Positions 5,925 to 7,336 of a stretch of 7,336 nt of DNA are shown piece by piece. The stretch lies in NCBI GenBank assembly GCA_029939815.1, contig JAOZSF010000086.1, forward strand, positions 1 through 7,336. Reading direction: 5' to 3'. Source of the DNA: a bacterium. Its GTDB lineage: Bacteria; Auribacterota; UBA3054; B51-G9. The stretch's first letter is position 1. Every line of letters begins with the position of its first letter. The notes beneath the pieces are model-generated. The model saw nothing but the letters and a program-made list of their open reading frames with translations. It was not told the origin of the DNA and did not search any database. The translations under genes were made by a program, and so were the position numbers.

Positions 5925-7028
5925 ATGATTCCTGTTAATACACCTGTTATTCCGTTAGAAGCTAAAACTTTTGTTAATGATTGTCTTGATACCGGTTGGA
6001 TTTCTTCCGCCGGAAGCTATATTCAACAATTTGAAAATGATTTTGCGAAATATGTAAATCGAAAATATGCAGTTGCTGTTTCTAACGGAACCGTTTCTCT
6101 TCATGTTGCTCTGGCGGCTCTTGAGATAGGGCATGGAGATGAAGTTATTGTTCCGGCTTTTACAATTATTTCATGTTTGAACGCAATTTTATATACTGGT
6201 GCTAAACCTGTAATAGTTGACGTCGAACCCGATATTTTTACTCTTGATCCGAAGCAACTTGAAAAAGCTTATTCGCCACGCACAAAAGCTATTATGCCGG
6301 TTCATATTTATGGCCACCCGGCAGATATGGATCCGATAATTGAGTTTGCAACAAAACACAATTTATATATAATTGAAGATGCAGCAGAAACACATGGAGC
6401 TTTGTATAAGGGGAAAAATTGCGGAAGTTTCGGAGAAATTTCTTCCTTTAGTTTTTTTGCAAATAAATTAATCACTACCGGCGAAGGGGGGATGATTGTT
6501 ACTGACGATTACAAACTTGCCGAAACTGCACGTGAACTGCGAAATCTTTGTCATCTTCCAAATCAGCGTTTTCACCACAAAACTTTGGGGTTTAATTATA
6601 GAATTACAAATATTCAAGCGGCTATCGGTTGTGCACAATTACTTCATGCAGATGAATATCTTGAACGTAAGAAAAAAATGGGAATGCTTTATGATGAAGG
6701 ACTTGCCGGAATTCCAGGAATAGAAATTATGAAAATTAGAAGCTGGGCGGATTCTTCTTATTGGATGTATCCTGTTCGAATTACAGAAAATTCTGGAATG
6801 AATCGTGATGAATTCAAGGAGAAATTAAAACAGAATGGTGTAGATTCACGAGATTTTTTTTGGTCGCTTTCAGAACAACCTATTTTGAAGAAATTTGATG
6901 TTAAAGTTTTAGAATGTTCGGTAAGCGAAAAAATAGCACGAGAAGGCTGTTATTTACCTTCAGGACTGGCTTTAACTGAATTAGAAATAATTAAAATAAT
7001 TAAAATAGTGAAAAAAATAGTTTTATAA
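5925..7028 (+). CDS. DegT/DnrJ/EryC1/StrS aminotransferase, GDP-perosamine synthase-like
   Basis: A 367-residue PLP-dependent sugar aminotransferase (fold type I), complete and of normal family length. The catalytic lysine is K181 in SFSFFANKLITTGEGGM (175-190). D152 in EDAAETHGA should bind the cofactor's pyridine nitrogen. SNGTVSLHVALAAL (53-66) and HIYGHPADMDPI (127-138) are family motifs. The opening MIPVNTPVIPLEAK, then DTGWISSAGSYI, and the HIYGHPADMDPI region match the GDP-perosamine synthase (PerA/RfbE) group closely. The likely reaction is transfer of the amino group of glutamate to GDP-4-keto-6-deoxymannose, giving GDP-perosamine. A close relative acting on another 4-keto-6-deoxy sugar nucleotide is possible. 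The GDP-mannose 4,6-dehydratase that would supply the substrate is not in the window. There is no Shine-Dalgarno; a heptamer array abuts the ATG. The gene starts 94 bp after the cupin, so it may share that transcript or have its own promoter, though none is clear. The last residues (ELEIIKIIKIVKKIVL) are repetitive and A+T-rich. Confidence 0.92.
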   Translation: MIPVNTPVIPLEAKTFVNDCLDTGWISSAGSYIQQFENDFAKYVNRKYAVAVSNGTVSLHVALAALEIGHGDEVIVPAFTIISCLNAILYTGAKPVIVDVEPDIFTLDPKQLEKAYSPRTKAIMPVHIYGHPADMDPIIEFATKHNLYIIEDAAETHGALYKGKNCGSFGEISSFSFFANKLITTGEGGMIVTDDYKLAETARELRNLCHLPNQRFHHKTLGFNYRITNIQAAIGCAQLLHADEYLERKKKMGMLYDEGLAGIPGIEIMKIRSWADSSYWMYPVRITENSGMNRDEFKEKLKQNGVDSRDFFWSLSEQPILKKFDVKVLECSVSEKIAREGCYLPSGLALTELEIIKIIKIVKKIVL

Positions 7029-7054
7029 TGAAATAATTTTACGTCTTAATTTTT

Positions 7055-7096
7055 TAACTGCGAAAACCATATTTTTAGCTTGGGTTACCGCAGTTA
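7055..7096 (+). terminator. Terminator-like hairpin after the aminotransferase
   Basis: TAACTGCG at 7055-7062 pairs with CGCAGTTA at 7089-7096. AACC at 7065-7068 pairs with GGTT at 7083-7086, giving 14-nt arms with two mismatches around a 14-nt loop. A T-run (7105-7111) follows after an 8-nt gap, which is looser than a classic intrinsic terminator. It begins 27 nt beyond the aminotransferase stop, so operon termination is a reasonable reading. Confidence 0.35.
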
Positions 7097-7110
7097 CTAA
7101 AACTATTTTT

Positions 7111-7223
7111 TAATATAGTGCCTGACTGAAAACCTCATTTTTTTGCACGATGCCAAAAGAGGTGTCGCCGGTACTCCGGTTGAAAAATGCGAATTATGGG
7201 GTTTTCGATCAGACACTAATATA
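7111..7223. mobile_element. MITE-like element with terminal inverted repeats and TAATATA duplication
   Basis: The element proper is 99 bp (7118-7216). Its left end GTGCCTGACTGAAAACC and the reverse complement of its right end GTGTCTGATCGAAAACC match at 14 of 17 positions. Similarity continues to GCA, giving arms 7118-7147 and 7188-7216 with one gap. Exactly at both ends lies TAATATA (7111-7117 and 7217-7223), as expected of a 7-bp target-site duplication. The 40-bp core has no ORF and contains a CCGG-TACT-CCGG mini-hairpin (7068 onward by offset, at 7168-7179). The core and ends are visibly richer in G+C than the surroundings. I read it as a non-autonomous miniature inverted-repeat transposable element mobilised by an unidentified transposase. 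A transcribed copy would fold into one long hairpin and could terminate transcription. Confidence 0.65.
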
Positions 7224-7241
7224 GGGGATTTATTTTTGATC

Positions 7242-7276
7242 TAAAATCTAAAATCCAAAATCCAAAATCCAAAATA
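7242..7276 (+). repeat. Five-unit (C/T)AAAATC heptamer array
   Basis: Five 7-bp units run TAAAATC twice, CAAAATC twice and a final CAAAATA. It has the same unit and copy number as the array at 5887-5921, but with the T and C variants grouped instead of alternating. It lies 18 bp past the MITE-like duplication. No start codon abuts it; the nearest downstream ATG is at 7316. Confidence 0.85.
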
Positions 7277-7279
7277 TCA

Positions 7280-7336
7280 TCATTTTCTTGCCAGTCTTTT
7301 CAGCAGAATTTCCGTATGATTAAAGAAATGGTTTTG
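7280..7336 (-). CDS. Possible 3' end of an unidentified leftward gene (partial)
   Basis: On the minus strand a frame is open from the window edge to a TGA at 7280-7282, giving 18 residues that end in ILLKRLARK. This is a plausible basic, amphipathic C-terminus. It would make the gene convergent with the aminotransferase, with the hairpin, MITE-like element and heptamer array in between. The alternative is a rightward gene starting at the ATG at 7316 (MIKEMVL), which lacks a Shine-Dalgarno. The stretch is too short to decide or to name a family. The leucine codons here are CTG, less common in the other genes. Confidence 0.3.
   Translation of the reverse strand, partial: QNHFFNHTEILLKRLARK

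Noticed and set aside
5887..7276. The heptamer arrays as a CRISPR array or iteron origin.
   Set aside because: Units are 7 bp with no spacers, there are no cas genes, and there is no replication initiator or DnaA-box cluster nearby.

Overview
The window is A+T-rich (roughly one third G+C by eye) bacterial DNA using the ordinary stop codons. It carries part of a surface-glycan (O-antigen, S-layer or exopolysaccharide) locus. Gene content, short heptamer repeats in the gaps and the very large membrane protein with an exported tail suggest an uncultured, probably Gram-negative environmental bacterium. Omnitrophota-like lineages come to mind, but nothing in the window fixes the taxon.

Layout. 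Bases 1-134 may hold the last codons of a rightward gene (1-72) and a small triplicated CTTATGT repeat. A 1239-residue leftward gene fills 135-3854. It encodes a polytopic GT-C-like membrane protein with a long soluble tail containing a CBM4/9-like domain and a parallel beta-helix. A 238-bp divergent promoter region (3855-4092) follows. It carries a good sigma70-type promoter (TTGCAA, 17-nt spacer, TATACT) for the rightward operon and a TATAAT box for the leftward gene. The rightward operon is a GNAT acetyltransferase (4093-4674), a DPM1-like GT2 glycosyltransferase (4674-5423, TAATG overlap), a cupin protein (5420-5830, ATGA overlap), a 94-bp gap, and then a GDP-perosamine-synthase-like aminotransferase (5925-7028). 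The last 308 bp (7029-7336) hold a terminator-like hairpin, a 99-bp MITE-like element with imperfect terminal inverted repeats and a 7-bp flanking duplication, a heptamer repeat array, and possibly the end of a leftward gene at the right edge.

How the genes may work together (inference). The aminotransferase would make a 4-amino-4,6-dideoxy sugar nucleotide, most likely GDP-perosamine. The GNAT could N-acylate that sugar. The GT2 enzyme would load a sugar onto polyprenyl phosphate, and the divergent GT-C-like protein would use a polyprenyl-phosphate sugar on the outer face of the membrane. The cupin is a recurrent passenger of such loci with no firm role.

The least ordinary part of the window is its small repeats. 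Three copies of a (C/T)AAAATC heptamer array occur. One encodes the N-terminus of the GT-C-like protein, one abuts the aminotransferase start codon where a Shine-Dalgarno sequence should be, and one lies beside the MITE-like element.
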